The position numbers were made by a program, and so were the translations under genes. A stretch of 64,000 nt of DNA, from NCBI GenBank assembly GCA_950295325.1, contig OX485803.1:40189554-40253553 (forward strand), given 5' to 3'. The notes beneath the pieces are model-generated. The model was given only the letters and a program-made list of their open reading frames with translations, did not search any database and was not told the DNA's origin. Positions within the stretch are counted from its first letter, which is position 1. Every line of letters starts with the position of its first letter. The stretch comes from Polytrichum commune (taxonomy: Eukaryota; Streptophyta; Polytrichopsida; Polytrichales; Polytrichaceae). Shown one piece after another: positions 10,215-22,731 of the stretch.

Positions 10215-13200
10215 GTAGCCGGTTCTCCCCATTCATTGCAAGGGTGCAAGATTCGTTTGGCAGACTCAAGACACTTCGTTAGACTGCCTATTAAACTCTA
10301 AGTAGACTTCTTAAACTCTGATTATTAGACTAATCGATGCTTAAGTGGCTGATCATCATCATGATCTCCGCGTTGGTTGAAGGCATTGTTTGAGTTTGTA
10401 AAGAGAATTAAGGAGATTTAGGGGGATTAGTGAATTAGGGGAATTTAAGGATACAGACGTAATGAGTTAGGCTGCTTATAATCAGGTGTGAAGATTCCAG
10501 TGACTGCGGTCATGCATTCAATTCCATTCGGTTCGCTGTGAGAAAAGGATAGAAAGCTTCCATTGTAGGGAGACCTTAAGTGTAAATGGAGCGAGCTGCG
10601 GCGGTGACTCCAGGTGCAGTGGCGAAGGGTCGCAGCATCAAATGGCAGGGCATTGCAGCGAATGATGGAGCTTGCTCGCTCACTGGGAGGTAGGTGCGAG
10701 ATAGGTACTATCGGTAAAAAGGTGGAAAAGGCCGTAGCAAGCTGTGAATACGGAGGTAAAGTGACTGACATTAACTACGGGGAAGGACGGCAAGTAAGTT
10801 AGAGGAAAGCACGGAATAATTAGATGCCATATCTGCTGTGGGTGCTGCTGCACTGATAGGCTTGCAAAGGTACGGTGGTGTCGAGATAACAGAGAGGTGA
10901 AATCTGGCATTTGAGAGCTTATCATACCACATTTAAGAACTGTGCCTGAAGTTTTAAAATAGGTTATAGAATGATAGAAAACAGTGGATAATGATATGAA
11001 GCAGTGTGTTGAGTGAGTGAGAGAGAGGGAGAGAGCGCGGTGAAAAGTACAGAGGCGGAGCACTTTAGTCAACATTTCTTCCTAGAGAATCACCGATTAC
11101 ACAGGTGGTTGTTATAGGTATGGCGGCACAGTGCTGCATCTCTGCACAGATCGGGAGAGTAGCCGTGCTCTTTACATGCCCGCCGGCCCGGATCCAGAGC
11201 AGCTGGCGGAGTCAGTGGCAGAGGTCGAAGGAGGAAGCAGTTTATCACTTTAATCTTCGTCGTCGTTATCACTACCGGAAGGGCTTATTAGCTGGCGCAG
11301 GGTACGCTTACACACCTTATACTTTACTTACCTTACTGGTTCCGGTTGAGATTCCTGCAATGCGTTGAGATTCTCTTATTCGCCAGTGCGGCTGTTCATT
11401 AAGAAAGTAATATAATCTCTGAGCAAACATTCTTGCTGCTGCCTGCCGCGGTCACATAGAAGCCTGCCTGTGGCCCTTGACTTCTTTATAAACTGGCAGT
11501 GGGAGAAGACGCACGAGGATTGGCCCGGGGAGGAAGATTATTTTATTGCTCGGGTAACTGTTTCTTGAGGCGCAAAGCTAATGTAGCCTTGGTCTGAGCA
11601 TATTAGCGTTTGGAATTGGTCGATCAGGGTTGAGCTCTTGGTGAGTCGTAGTAAGACTCGTCGTAGTAGTAAGTGAGCTCTACGTAGATACTAAAAGCAT
11701 TGTGTTGCGTGAGGGGAATGGAATCTCGTTTTGTGAATCTGCTTCTTCGTTCACCTTTTACGTTCGTCCACGGAGGTTGTTACTTCTGCGGCGAACTTAA
11801 GTTCGCCGGCTGGCTTTCGCTTTTCAAATTTTATTTTCTTGTCATGGCCTTGTTTCCCTCCTTCCCTTGCATTGCATGCAGTTGTGTAGACGGCACCTTC
11901 AAGTGCTTTGGCGATCCGTAACGTCGATGGCTGGCTGTTATTACCTTCCTGTTGATGATGTTGTTCAATTGTGTGTTGGTATGTAGGTGATGATGCGCTC
12001 TCTATTGGTTCTCTTCAGAATTTGCAGAAGTCGCAGTAGCGCGGCGTTGTCGCTAGCACAGATGCCATTATCTTTTGGTTCCCTTTTGGTTTTTATTCCT
12101 TGTTGAAGTCCTGCATTCAAATCTCATTCGGGAGATAAGATTGCACTCGTTGCAATTCTTGGATTCGCATTGGGAGAGAGTTTTTTTCAATTGAAAAGAC
12201 GAGCCTCATTGCTTGCTTCCTTCTCCCATTCTGTTTTGGAGGTGGTTTCATTGCCTTCTTCATCCTTTTGTTCGACACAAATGACATCGGAAATCGCGGT
12301 GTCTTCTTCTTGGAAATGCCCCCCTCGTCTGTTCTCTGGATGAACTGGTTCGAGATCAAGGTCCTTGTCGTAGTGACAATGTTAATTACCTCTCAGGGAT
12401 TCTTCGGGGTTAGTTCGTGAATCTCTCCTTGAAAGGTCGTCTTACAGGTGACAAATCATTTCTTACCTTTACTAGCTCTGGCGCTTCTATTCCGTTCTTG
12501 CTTTTACTCAGAACTATGTGTAAGTTTCTTCAGTGGTCTTCAGTAGTTCTCAAAATTGAAGGCAATCATTTGACGAGCAAACTTAGGTCCAGATGATTCA
12601 GTGGACAGAAGTCTCTCTGAGAAACGCTGAAAAGTCTGTTGTAAACTAATCTATTGAGATCCTGGATTTTATAAATTCATGTTGGACCTCACATTTCCCA
12701 CAAGTATAGAAAGCTCTTTGTCACTTTGCCTCACATTGTCAGTACATTGTGCACACGAAACAATAAATGAAAAAAATGAATATCTTACACGCCCGTTGCA
12801 CGTTTTGTACACGCCCCGTACGCATCTTGGTGAGAATCGAGAGTAGGGATAGGATTTTTTTGCCATCGAAAAGTACTGCAATCTTTCTACCTCTTCTTGT
12901 CAAGTCTTTAGAAAAGGAGGAGGGTCAGCAGGAAGTTTTGGCCCTCAATGACCAAGCAGCTCTTCATATCTCGGACATCATATGAAGTACCAATAGTGTC
13001 ATGATCCTCGAGGATTAATTCGTGGAGCTTATTGTTTTGGGATTGTTGAAACGAGAAAGAGACCTGAAAAGCCTTTGCGACAGATAGAAAGGTGGGGAGA
13101 AACATATAGAAATCTTCATTTCATCACAATTAATCTGCCACAAAAGAGTTGATAAGCCTATCCTTTAAAGTGGTCAAGACAGAGATGTCTAGGGTTACGA

Positions 13201-14248
13201 AGTGAACTTTGAGAAGCAGAAATTTCGCCAAGAGAGAAGCCCTTCATCGTAATGCATATTCTTCTGTAATTCACTACTACACGAGAGCCCTGAAGTGTCT
13301 GCCTTCCTAACTTAAATGGAGTCCTCGGCTGCTTGTCCATAATTGAAGGAGACGACGATGAAACAACGTAGGTTAAAGTTCTCAAGAAGTTATTTCTGAG
13401 TCGGTCCTTCAATTTATGCGTTCTACTTGGCAATGACTTATCTCAACCCTGGACACATTGTTCATCGGCATCTAATGAATTTCTGGTCTTCGCAGTGTCT
13501 GTAGTGTTGTTTCCCTTGTCACAGCTTGCGAGGACCTTAGATAGTAGACGGCCACGCAAGCTTTTGATTCGGTTAGTTGTGTTCTGTTCTTTAGCATTGG
13601 CATCTTTTATGTGTCACGTTTGAATCTGGTCCTCTTCTTTACGTCTCAACGAAGCCATTCAGAAATTGAGGGTGCTAATTTTGAACTTGTAAACCTGGGA
13701 GGCCTTGATAGAACATCTTGCGGTAATTAGCCTAGTAGGTTGTCATTGGAGACCTTCTGTGGAAGTAGCTTATTAGCACTAAATCGCGATCATGTCGTCG
13801 ATGCTTCCACAATAGCCAGAAAGTATCGCCACATTCTGCACAATTTGCATGTGAAATTATGATAAATTGTACTTCACTAAATTTTTATTTTATTTCTTGC
13901 GGATCTCAAAGCCGACAGTCTTGATGAAATAATATGTGTAGAATCAGGAGAAGGACATCTGTAACGTATCAAGTTTTGTAGTGAGGTTTCCTGACATGAC
14001 TTTATTTTAGTGTTGATGCATTCGATGCATTTGGAGTATACGCTCATATATGACATCCATGAACTCATCTCAGCAACTATGCTGGATTGCAGGATCCGTT
14101 TGATACCTTGAAATTTCCAAAGCTGCGGTTCCTCTCTTTCTTGCTGTATTCTGACTTAGAAGATGGAAGGTCTGGATAAAGTGTATTAACGACTATAGAT
14201 GTCAGTTTCTTGCTGAGGAAGAAGGAACGACTCAACGTTCTGTACGCA
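10215..14248. other. Unassigned region upstream of AARE
   Basis: About 4 kb of more complex and less AT-rich sequence than the flanking repeats, probably the promoter, 5' UTR and possibly a leader intron of AARE. Two tiny upstream ORFs (ATG at 14163 and 14199) would lie in the leader if this part is exonic. A possible first coding exon at 10586-10689 is listed separately. Other ORFs here (for example 73 codons at 11700-11921) match no family I recognise. Confidence 0.4.
10586..10689 (+). other. Candidate upstream first coding exon of AARE (speculative)
   Basis: An ATG at 10586 opens 34 codons plus two bases ending at a consensus-like donor GGGAG|GTAGGT. The phase fits an acceptor at 14216-14217 (TTGCTGAG|G), which would read in frame into the AARE exon without a stop. 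It would add about 45 residues at the N terminus. Some plant AAREs do have N-terminal extensions, but phase agreement alone has about a one-in-three chance of arising randomly. Confidence 0.2.
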
Positions 14249-17200
14249 ATGGATCAAGCATCTGGGAAGGCAATTCCTCCAACTGCTGGAGGGAAGACGG
14301 ACCCCACAGAGGCCAAAGAAGCTGAGTTACTGCAAGCCTTTTATGCAATTCCAAGTATTGATAAGGCATGGACCAGTCCATCAAGGAAAGGTGAGTATTG
14401 GGGTGATGTTTGATGGATGCATTACATAGTTGGATCAAACTCACTTATAATTAAAGTGACGGATCTTTATACAGTTCTGACCTCCACTTTCACGTCGTGT
14501 TCATATTTGCAACTCCTCTATCAATTCTCAACTGAAAGACAGGAGTTTACTTCTTATTCAAACAGGAGATGGAGGTATCGATGTGGTGGTGGCAATGAGC
14601 CAGATTAACCTTCCAGCCAATGCAAAGCGCACATTTATGTCAACTGTTTACATACCTGATGCAACAACCGCTAATATCACTGACTATCATTGGTCACCTT
14701 TCCCTTTTGAGCTTAGTGGAGCCGCCCTCATTGTTCCTTCTCCATCTGGTGCAAAGCTTTTAATAGTTCGCAAAGCCGATGCTAATGGCAAGGATGGAGC
14801 GTCTGCAACTAAGCTTGAGATCTGGGGTCCAGGCCAACTCCTCAAGGAGATTTTTGTAGCAGCCTCAGTGCATGGTACCATATATGCGGATGGATGGTAT
14901 GTACCACTCTGCCTGACTTCTTTAATGGACGACATAGTGTTAAATGTAATTTGCAGAGTACAGATCTCATGAAGCAACAGTACCTGCAGGCTCTTCTCAG
15001 TGCATCTCAGGCGCCCAGTAGCCTCAATCTTCCAATTTACTGCATATGTCTGTCTACCTGATATATCATTGCATTGGATAGACTTGAGATAATAATGCAA
15101 TTCTTGAATCACTTCTTCACGTGGAATCCTTCAAATACTGAATATTTTTGTGGCTTCAAAGTGATTAAAATATGGTTACTTGCAGTACTGCTACCACTCA
15201 CAGTATATGTCTTGTTCTCTCGGTTCTTATATAGTGCATTTTGGATGCGCTTTAAATGTTTTTGCTGAATGATTATGACGGATCATAGTTCCCCTAGGTG
15301 ACATTCTGTGGCCTTTTTGTGCGGGAAACTTTGTTCCTTGTTATCATAGTATTGTTCGGTAGTACCATTGTCTGGGGAGAATATTAAAAATATTGAGGCA
15401 CAGTTTTTTCTCTATATATGCTTTTGTGACGCTTTGTATGGTGGCCATGTCATTGGATGTACTCATAACATTGTGGATGTTGACAGGTTTGAAGGTGTCT
15501 CGTGGAGTCAAGACGAAGAGTTCATTGCCTACGTTGCAGAGGAACCTGCCAACTCACGACCTGTGTTTGGGCAGTCTGCATCATCATCAGGTCAAAGCAG
15601 CAGTGATAGTTTAGAAGCAGGAACATGGAAAGGGCAAGGGGACTGGATGGAAGATTGGGGAGAGTCTTACTCAGGAAAGAGGAGACCTGTGCTCTTTGTA
15701 GCCAATGTTGGCAGGTATAGCAGTGTGCGAAGTGTTACAAAATCTTGGAGGTACCAGGGTCAAAATGAAGTGAATGAACGAAGTGCTTTGAAGTATACTG
15801 GCTACATTCAAGATTTGATGAGATCTTCACTAAAGGATGGAATGACACAATTATAATCAACTCACTGAGTGTATCAATAAGAAATGAAATTGTGGAATTC
15901 TAGTGAAACGTATATTTCCGATCCTGATGCTAGCTTAGTACTCAGTGGAGCTGTGCAGGTCGTTGAAGGGGTTCCCAAGGATGTGAGTGCTGGGCAAGTT
16001 GTTTGGGCACCTCGAGTACCTACTCCAGATTCATCAGAAGAGGGAGTGCCTCAATCACTGGTGTTCGTGGGTTGGTCTTCTTTTGCTGGAAACTTCAGTA
16101 CTCCTCGGAAGCTTGGGATGAAGTATTGCTACAACAGGCCTTGTCACCTTTATGCTGTTGAAGCTCCAGTTCCCGGCAGGTTCTCTCTCTTTTAACCCTT
16201 TTGTTCAACTATTGGGTCATTTTCACAATTCAATTAGTCTCATTTAATGAGAATTGTGGTCTAGCTTTTGTATGATGCCTTGTGCAAACCTTACCTTACA
16301 GGCTTATAGGAAAAAATGCAAATTTCATTGTCCAAAGGTATTGGGTGAAGTACCTGCTGTGGAGATCTCACTTGTTACTGCGTTCTGTTGGAGATACAGG
16401 GAAGTTTCAAAACCAGCTGCACCAGCTATTAAACTCACAGAAGGCATCAGCAGTGCAATTTCCCCTCGCTTCAGGTTACCCATTTTCATAATTTCAAGGG
16501 GCTCTTGCATGAACTTATCAAACCAAAATTAAATACCTCATTTTCCTTATGCCTTTCACCATTGTCATGGTGAGCATGTCCAACTGCATTGATTCATAAA
16601 CGTTTGCTTGAAGTGGATAAGGATGAGAGATGATGAACACTTGAACATATTTGTAAATGAGGGAGAGGATAAAAAGTGAAGGCTGCTATATGTGATCATC
16701 CTCATCATATCTTGGATTTTGTAATTTCAGCCCGGATGGGAAGCTGTTGGTCTTCTTGTCTTCCCAAGCAGCTGTAAACAGTGGGGCACATAGTGCCACC
16801 AATTCATTACACTCTATGAACTGGACAACAGACGGAGTTGTTAGTGAACAGATGCAAATAAAAGAAGTGGTATGTTTCGTACATGAGCTGAGTTAACCCA
16901 CCTCAGTAGTATTTGGTAGGTATATGAGGATAAGGTTCCCCGAGTTTCTTGAGGCATTTTCAGAATGTATCCAATTTGTGGTTCAGTGCTACATACTTTC
17001 CTGTTTGGAAGGGTCGGTCAGAGCAAGACTCTTAACTTCCTCTTAACTTCGTCCTGCGCGTGTTTGGTTTTGACTATCTTTTTGATAAGCAAATAAGGTT
17101 TATCAAGATGCTTGCGTCAAGTCTCCTCTATCCTGTATTTGAGCTTTTTGTGTCAATCTGGGCAATCACAGTAAGTATCAAGTCCTAGATGTGCATTACA

Positions 17201-20200
17201 CACGATAGAGAATGCGTGAGAACACTGAACTTGAATTTTATTGCCACTAACAACTTCATCTGTTTGGGGCTCTTGCAGGTCAAAGTAGTGCAACATGCAG
17301 AAGAAGGATGCTTTCCAGGCCTATATTGTTCTAATCTTATTGCTAACCCATGGTTGCCAGACAATTCCACACTGTTACTCTCCTCAGCATGGCGCAGTCA
17401 ACAAGTTATTCTTGGTGTGAACGTCGAAAGGTTAGATGACTTTGGTGTATGGATTGTTCCATAGTTGAATCATAGATTCATCCTGTGAAAGATTACACGC
17501 TTGAAAAGTAATTGTGGAAGGATGGTGAGTCATTCTGAGAAATGAAGTAATTGATCTGTGAAGCTTGAAGTGAAGTGGTCCCTGACATTCTGAGATTGTT
17601 TGCCAATGCAGTGGAACTGTAACTAGGGTCAGCCCTGCTGAGTCACTATCTTCTTGGAGCCTCCTCGGATTGCAGAACAGTTGTGCACTGGCAGGTAGTT
17701 GCATACACTGGGTGTTCTTGAGATGCATGAAGATATTTTCTTGTCCTTCATGTTGTCATGAGCTGTTTGTTTGGAATCTGAAAGAAGTTTGTAAAGTTCT
17801 ACTCACATGGGATGTCTCTCCAGTTATGAGCTCTCCAACTCAACCTCATACCTTGAAGCTGGGCCATTTCTCATCTTCTGGAAGCCCAATCAAGACTGGC
17901 AAGGAGTGGAACTGGTTCAATATCAATGTTCCATCTCTTAAGTTTGCTGAAAAGGTACTTGCCCTTTTCAAGATGTGCGTGTGATCTCCTCAGAAATGGC
18001 GATTATACTGTAAATGTACTGTATAATTTGGATGGTGAGATTATGGGGCTGCGAGTAGTCCCTCGTGAGGAAACTGAAAGAAAGGTCTTAAACTTTGGTC
18101 TTGCAAATCGGGTGGAGCTCTATTTAATGGATGCTTCACTTGTGCGATAAATCAAGGAATGGAAGAACAAGAGTGTTCCATTTTCTGATTCACATAAATA
18201 TTCTTTAAGGACTGCACAGGACAGGTCATTGTCGGATATGACAACTATTCATTTGTGGGTGCTTTTGATTATGGAGGCTGGAATTAGTATTCCCAAACCC
18301 AAAGCAAGGCAAAAGAGTGTTTCCCTTATGAAGTATTAGAAGAACTTTGATCTGTTTCCATGCATGCCAAACTGGCCGAGCAGGCTGACCAAACTTTTTA
18401 CCGCATGTTTTGAACTGTGTCTAACATGTTACAGGTAGAAGCATCTATGCAAGCGATGAAGTATGAAATCCTCCAAATCCCTGCTCCTCTGACAGATTCT
18501 CAAAAGTCTCTATCCGAAGGTACTTATATCATACTACTGTGTCAGCTTCATGATGGATATGACATTGTCCTACTGAAGGCCTTTCTGCACTAGTTTGTTT
18601 AACCACACCCTAATCTACCGATTGCAGGTATATTTCTCTTTCACGTACTTTTCCGGGATTTTCCCTTCGCTGAGTAACTATCAGTAGAACCCAAACAGAT
18701 TCTTCATGCTTACGTTCATCTGCATCTCAGTTTTAACTTGTACTTATCCAATACATGCGCTCCTGGATTTGCAGGTGCCAGGCAGCCATTTGATTGCATC
18801 TTTGTTTCACCGAAGAGTTCCAACAAACCGCCTGCTGGTGAAACAAGGAGGCCAGACAGTATCCCTCCCCTCGTGGTTGTTTTACACGGGGGCCCACATT
18901 CTGTGACACAAACAGGCTTCTCAAGGACGGGAGCATTTCTCTCAGCTCTGGGATTTAGTCTTCTTCATGTTAACTACAGGTGCCAGTTGGTGGCTTTAGC
19001 TGTGCATATAATTCATTGTCAGTTTGGTCTTTTACATAGCTTGACATTGATGATAAATGAAAATTATCTTTCATAGAATAGGGACGATTCTGTCAAGACA
19101 GTTTTATGATAGGGCTGTTTTGGATTTTGTAGGGGCTCATTGGGGTTTGGAGAGGAAGCGTTGCAATCACTACTGGGCAACGTTGGTAGGCAGGTGAAGA
19201 TTGATATTTATATATGCATGGTTCTTCTCGTTACTCTTTGTTCTTGATATTTATGTGATAATTGCTATCATTGTCTTGGTAGATTTGACTGGTATGACAG
19301 CAGTTGCAGTTGTATTTATTCGTATCCATCTATATGAGGATCTGGAATGGTATACATTGTATATCAACATGTCAGGTTGGCATCTACCTGAAAGCTCACT
19401 CCTGCAAGTTGATGGGTGTCTCAGGATGTGGGAGATGTGCTTGCTGCCCTGGATTACGTTATTGAGAATGGAATGGCAGATCCTGCCAAAGTTGCAGTTC
19501 TAGGTGGTTCTCATGGAGGGTTCTTGGCATCACACTTAATTGGCCAGGTAAAGGCATCATACAACTATGGTCACATCTTATATTAAGTTTCTATGCATTT
19601 TTGAAATGTCTGGTTGTAGTGTATCCTGAATATCCGATCCCAATTTGAAGGCTGCAATATTTGTTCACTTCATGCTGTCAAGTGAAAGGCACAGTCTGAT
19701 GTACTTTGCCCATGGCGATGGTGCTTAGGGTAGGAGCCCGCTTTTAACCATCAACATGGGTGAAGATGTAGGAGTACAACTGGCTTAGTTTCCACGATAT
19801 TTGCAAATCCCCAAAGCGCAATAGAATCATGGTGCTTTACATTGTGCATTATTTACCTTAAATCGATTCATGTTGGAGTAAGGAGTGCTTGACTCTATGG
19901 TTTCAGGCACCAGATCGATTTACAACAGCTGTCTTAAGAAATCCTGTGTGTAATGTTTCTTCTATGGTGGGCATCACCGACATACCTGATTGGTGCTACG
20001 TGGAAGCATTTGGAAAGGAGGCACTTGAGACCTACTCAGAGGCACCTTCGGCAAATGACCTAAGTGTTCTCTATCAGTGCTCACCCATCGCCCATCTTTC
20101 CAAGGTTGGCTGTCCTGGATGCAGAATAGATTTACCTGGCAGATGAAATGAACAGAAATCAGATAGATACTCAGAAAATAATATTTACAAACAATAAAAA

Positions 20201-20942
20201 AATATTAAGAATTCAACACACTTCATGGAAGTATGTGAATGTGTTTGCTTAAAGATATACATAAAGATGATGTGGTTGCTTGAACTTATTAAAGACTACC
20301 TGTCTGCATGCAGGTTAAGGTACCAACTTTGTTTTTGCTGGGAGCCCAAGACCGTAGAGTGCCGGTGTCCAACGGTTTTCAGGTAAGCTTGCAGAATTCC
20401 AGCAGAAAATCTTCTGGAAAATTCTAGATAATTGGTGAGCACATGTGCATAAATGCAAATGCTGTTTCTGAGATTGACCTGTTACCGTGACTGGTTAATT
20501 GTCAAATTCAAGCCACTCTTCTTCTAAAAGAGTGCTGATGGTAGTAAGTTATCATTATTGATATACTGGCGGTTGATTTGTTTGTTTGTTTTCCGGCTGC
20601 AGTATGTCCAAGCATTAAGGGCACAGGGACTTGAGGTGAAGGTTATTCTCTTCCCGGAAGATGTCCATGCTATTGACAGGTACTTTTATTACAATAGTGC
20701 CAGTGTTTCTCATCTTGACACCTTGAATTGTATTCTTAAATATATCTCAATCACTGAGGTTTCTGTTGCCCTACGTAATTTACAGGCAGGTTGATGCTTG
20801 CATGACGGTAACTTGAAAGCAGTACGATAGATTTGTTGGCTCTGACCCTAATCTTGTTTCATGCATTTGGGTGGAATACAGGCCACAGTCCGAATTTGAG
20901 AGTTTCCTAAACACTGGAATCTGGCTGAAGAGATTTACATAA
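14249..20942 (+). CDS. AARE: Acylamino-acid-releasing enzyme (acylpeptide hydrolase, S9C)
   Basis: This serine exopeptidase removes N-acylated amino acids from blocked peptides and, in plants, also degrades oxidised proteins in cytosol and plastid. Seventeen coding exons with GT-AG introns join in frame: 14249-14390, 14566-14896, 15487-15714, 15904-16179, 16400-16474, 16731-16869, 17279-17430, 17612-17694, 17788-17954, 18435-18519, 18775-18979, 19133-19193, 19425-19547, 19907-20104, 20314-20382, 20603-20679, 20882-20942. The product is 823 aa (the Arabidopsis protein is about 760 aa in its core form). Residues 1 to about 540 are the beta-propeller part (KYCYNRPC, CFPGLY conserved); the C-terminal alpha/beta-hydrolase has HGGPHS near 597, nucleophile Ser677 in GGSHGG, Asp768 in GAQD and His800 in FPEDVHAID. 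No in-frame ATG lies just upstream of 14249. Exons 8 and 9 are the least conserved, so their borders are less certain. An AATAAA follows at 21145. It is convergent with the EIF1AD gene. Confidence 0.95.
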
Positions 20943-22010
20943 TGTTAATCTTTTGAACGGTGCTCGGGAGAAAGGGAGAAAGGCGCACTTGAAGAACTAC
21001 CATAGCATGCATCACAATAACATAGCTGGAGGCTACTAAGATTTCTTCTACGCCCTGGTCAATATATTCTAGACTGTCAAAACACAAGGCTCATTTTTGA
21101 AGCCGCTACAGGTTATCTCGAGGGTAAATCTTCTAGGAGTACTTAATAAATTTGGTTGTTGAAATGTCCCAACTCCCAGTCCATATTTTTGTGGGTCTCC
21201 TTGGTGATACTGACTGCATCTTCACTAGGAGAGTTGTGGCTCTGTTTTTTTGGAGCTGTGTTGTTTTTGGCTGTCGCTTCAGTCTATATTCCCATGCAGA
21301 TTACTTGATCATGTACATTTGATTCTTACATGTGCTAAAGGCACTATATACAATTACAAAGAAGGGACTTTACTCAACTTGACAACTGTGCCGATAACTG
21401 AGTGACAGATTTGTAGCGCCTTTGTAATCCAGAGTTGACACATTCCTCATAGCTGAGATTGGAGCCACGCAGAGCTCGAAAAGGTCAAGCTCACGTCAAA
21501 ACCAGTAACTGATACAGAGATAGCTCGAATGTACATTGGCAAGACTTGTTCCTAGAACTGCAGAATTTCCTAGAGTGTAGTTCCAGACGTTCATCATACA
21601 TCCATGAAAGATCCACAAGTTCTTTACAAACTGAAATTGCCAGCTATTTCAGACTAAATAACTGCACCGCTTCTGTTCTGACAGACTCCACCATCGCAAG
21701 AGGCGAGATATCATCGATTCATCACCATCAGAAATCCGAGTGGAAGAATAGTACAATGGTAAGGATTTGCATGTCATGTGCTCAGAAACATGTGCGTTTC
21801 TCAATTTGCGATTTACCGAATCACACAACACTGCAATTTCTGCTCTTCCCTACAACTCTAACCCTAAAATTGAGAGAGAGAAACTATAACCTAGAGATCA
21901 CAACACTGCAATTTTCTAGAGGCAGTAGTCGAAGAATCAAGAGCCTCGCCTGATTTTGGTGGTGGCATAGGCTGGTTCTCGATCGAAGTTGAAAGAACGA
22001 CAAACGTCGG
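20943..22010. other. Convergent 3' region between AARE and EIF1AD
   Basis: It contains the AARE 3' UTR, with AATAAA at 21145-21150, and on the other strand the 3' UTR of EIF1AD. No independent gene is supported. A 135-codon plus-strand ORF at 21546 has no recognisable features. Confidence 0.55.
21145..21150 (+). terminator. Probable AARE polyadenylation signal
   Basis: The hexamer AATAAA lies about 200 bases after the AARE stop codon, within a T-rich context as expected for a plant near-upstream element. Confidence 0.45.
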
Positions 22011-22565
22011 CTAATTTTTTCCTACAACGAGAGTTTCTTCTTCATCGCTATCAGACTCTGTGGAGTCCTCCCTGGCAATGGAGCGATGTCGGTTCGAATT
22101 CGCCTCCAGGGGTGGCAACCCATCATCGTCACTTTCTTCGTCTTCTTCTTCTACGTCACCACCCTCATGCTGTTCGTTCCTATCTTCTTCTTGCTCCTCT
22201 ACTTTATCTACAACCCTCTCCGGCGCTTTGTCAAAATACTCTGGCCACCACGAAGACGTCTTCCGGAGACCCCGCACTTGGTCATCGAGTAGCACACGAG
22301 AGATGGTGCCGGTCACCTTGCTTCCGGACTCGATGGCCCTCTCCCTGTCCGCTTCATCCACGAATATGAAGCTGCCGGTCTTCACCCAGATTGTTTTCGA
22401 AAATTTCGCAGGGAGGAGGCAAAGCGTGTTCTCCCCCGCCGAGTTTTCGGCTTCTATCACATTCGATCCGCGTAAGCCCACCACGCGCATCAGTACGTGC
22501 CCAAGCTCTGGCTCCGGAATGCCGTCCAAAGCATCACGTTTCAGGTTTTTCCGACCTGCCCTCAT
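22011..22565 (-). CDS. EIF1AD: EIF1AD-like RNA-binding protein (S1-like OB fold)
   Basis: An intronless 184-codon gene related to eIF1A. Members of this family are small nuclear or cytoplasmic RNA-binding proteins; the animal homologue has been linked to late 40S ribosome maturation. The start at 22565 gives MRAGRKNLKR, which matches the usual N terminus of plant members; the open frame runs on upstream but without ATG. Residues about 20-95 form the S1/IF1-like domain, with LRGSNVIE, LLPAKFSKTIWVKTGSF and SGSKVTGTI. They are followed by WWPEYF and a long acidic, serine-rich tail containing DDDGLPPLEANSNR, also typical of plant copies. A double telo-box lies about 150 bases upstream of the start. 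Plus-strand ORFs across this segment are shadows. Confidence 0.9.
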   Translation of the reverse strand: MRAGRKNLKRDALDGIPEPELGHVLMRVVGLRGSNVIEAENSAGENTLCLLPAKFSKTIWVKTGSFIFVDEADRERAIESGSKVTGTISRVLLDDQVRGLRKTSSWWPEYFDKAPERVVDKVEEQEEDRNEQHEGGDVEEEDEESDDDGLPPLEANSNRHRSIAREDSTESDSDEEETLVVGKN

Positions 22566-22715
22566 TTCTGCATATGGTCGCTGCGTCTCACGGTCCTCAC
22601 ACCTAAGTAGCAGCAGAAGACTCAAAAATCCAAACTAAACCTTAAATCATTTACAGACGTCAAACTTGCGACGCTCTAGCTTCGAAGTTCGAACGATACT
22701 AGGGTGGCGTCCGCT

Positions 22716-22731
22716 AAACCCTAAACCCTAG
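22716..22731 (-). promoter_or_regulatory. Double telo-box (AAACCCTAAACCCTAG)
   Basis: Two AAACCCTA units in tandem lie about 150 bases upstream of the EIF1AD start codon. The telo-box is a known plant promoter element enriched in genes for ribosome and translation components, which suits an eIF1A-related gene. Its position fits the core promoter or first part of the transcript. Confidence 0.6.

Noticed and set aside
10445-11075. Minus-strand ORFs of 108 and 131 codons
   Set aside because: Low-complexity Ser/Leu/His-rich translations with no motif; no splice-compatible partners were found.
15368-15486. Upstream part of the 162-codon ORF as AARE coding sequence
   Set aside because: It precedes a clear acceptor at 15486 and does not match the family; it is intron.
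22060-22638. 192-codon plus ORF, Ser-rich
   Set aside because: It is the antisense shadow of the EIF1AD gene; the acidic tail read backwards gives poly-Ser.
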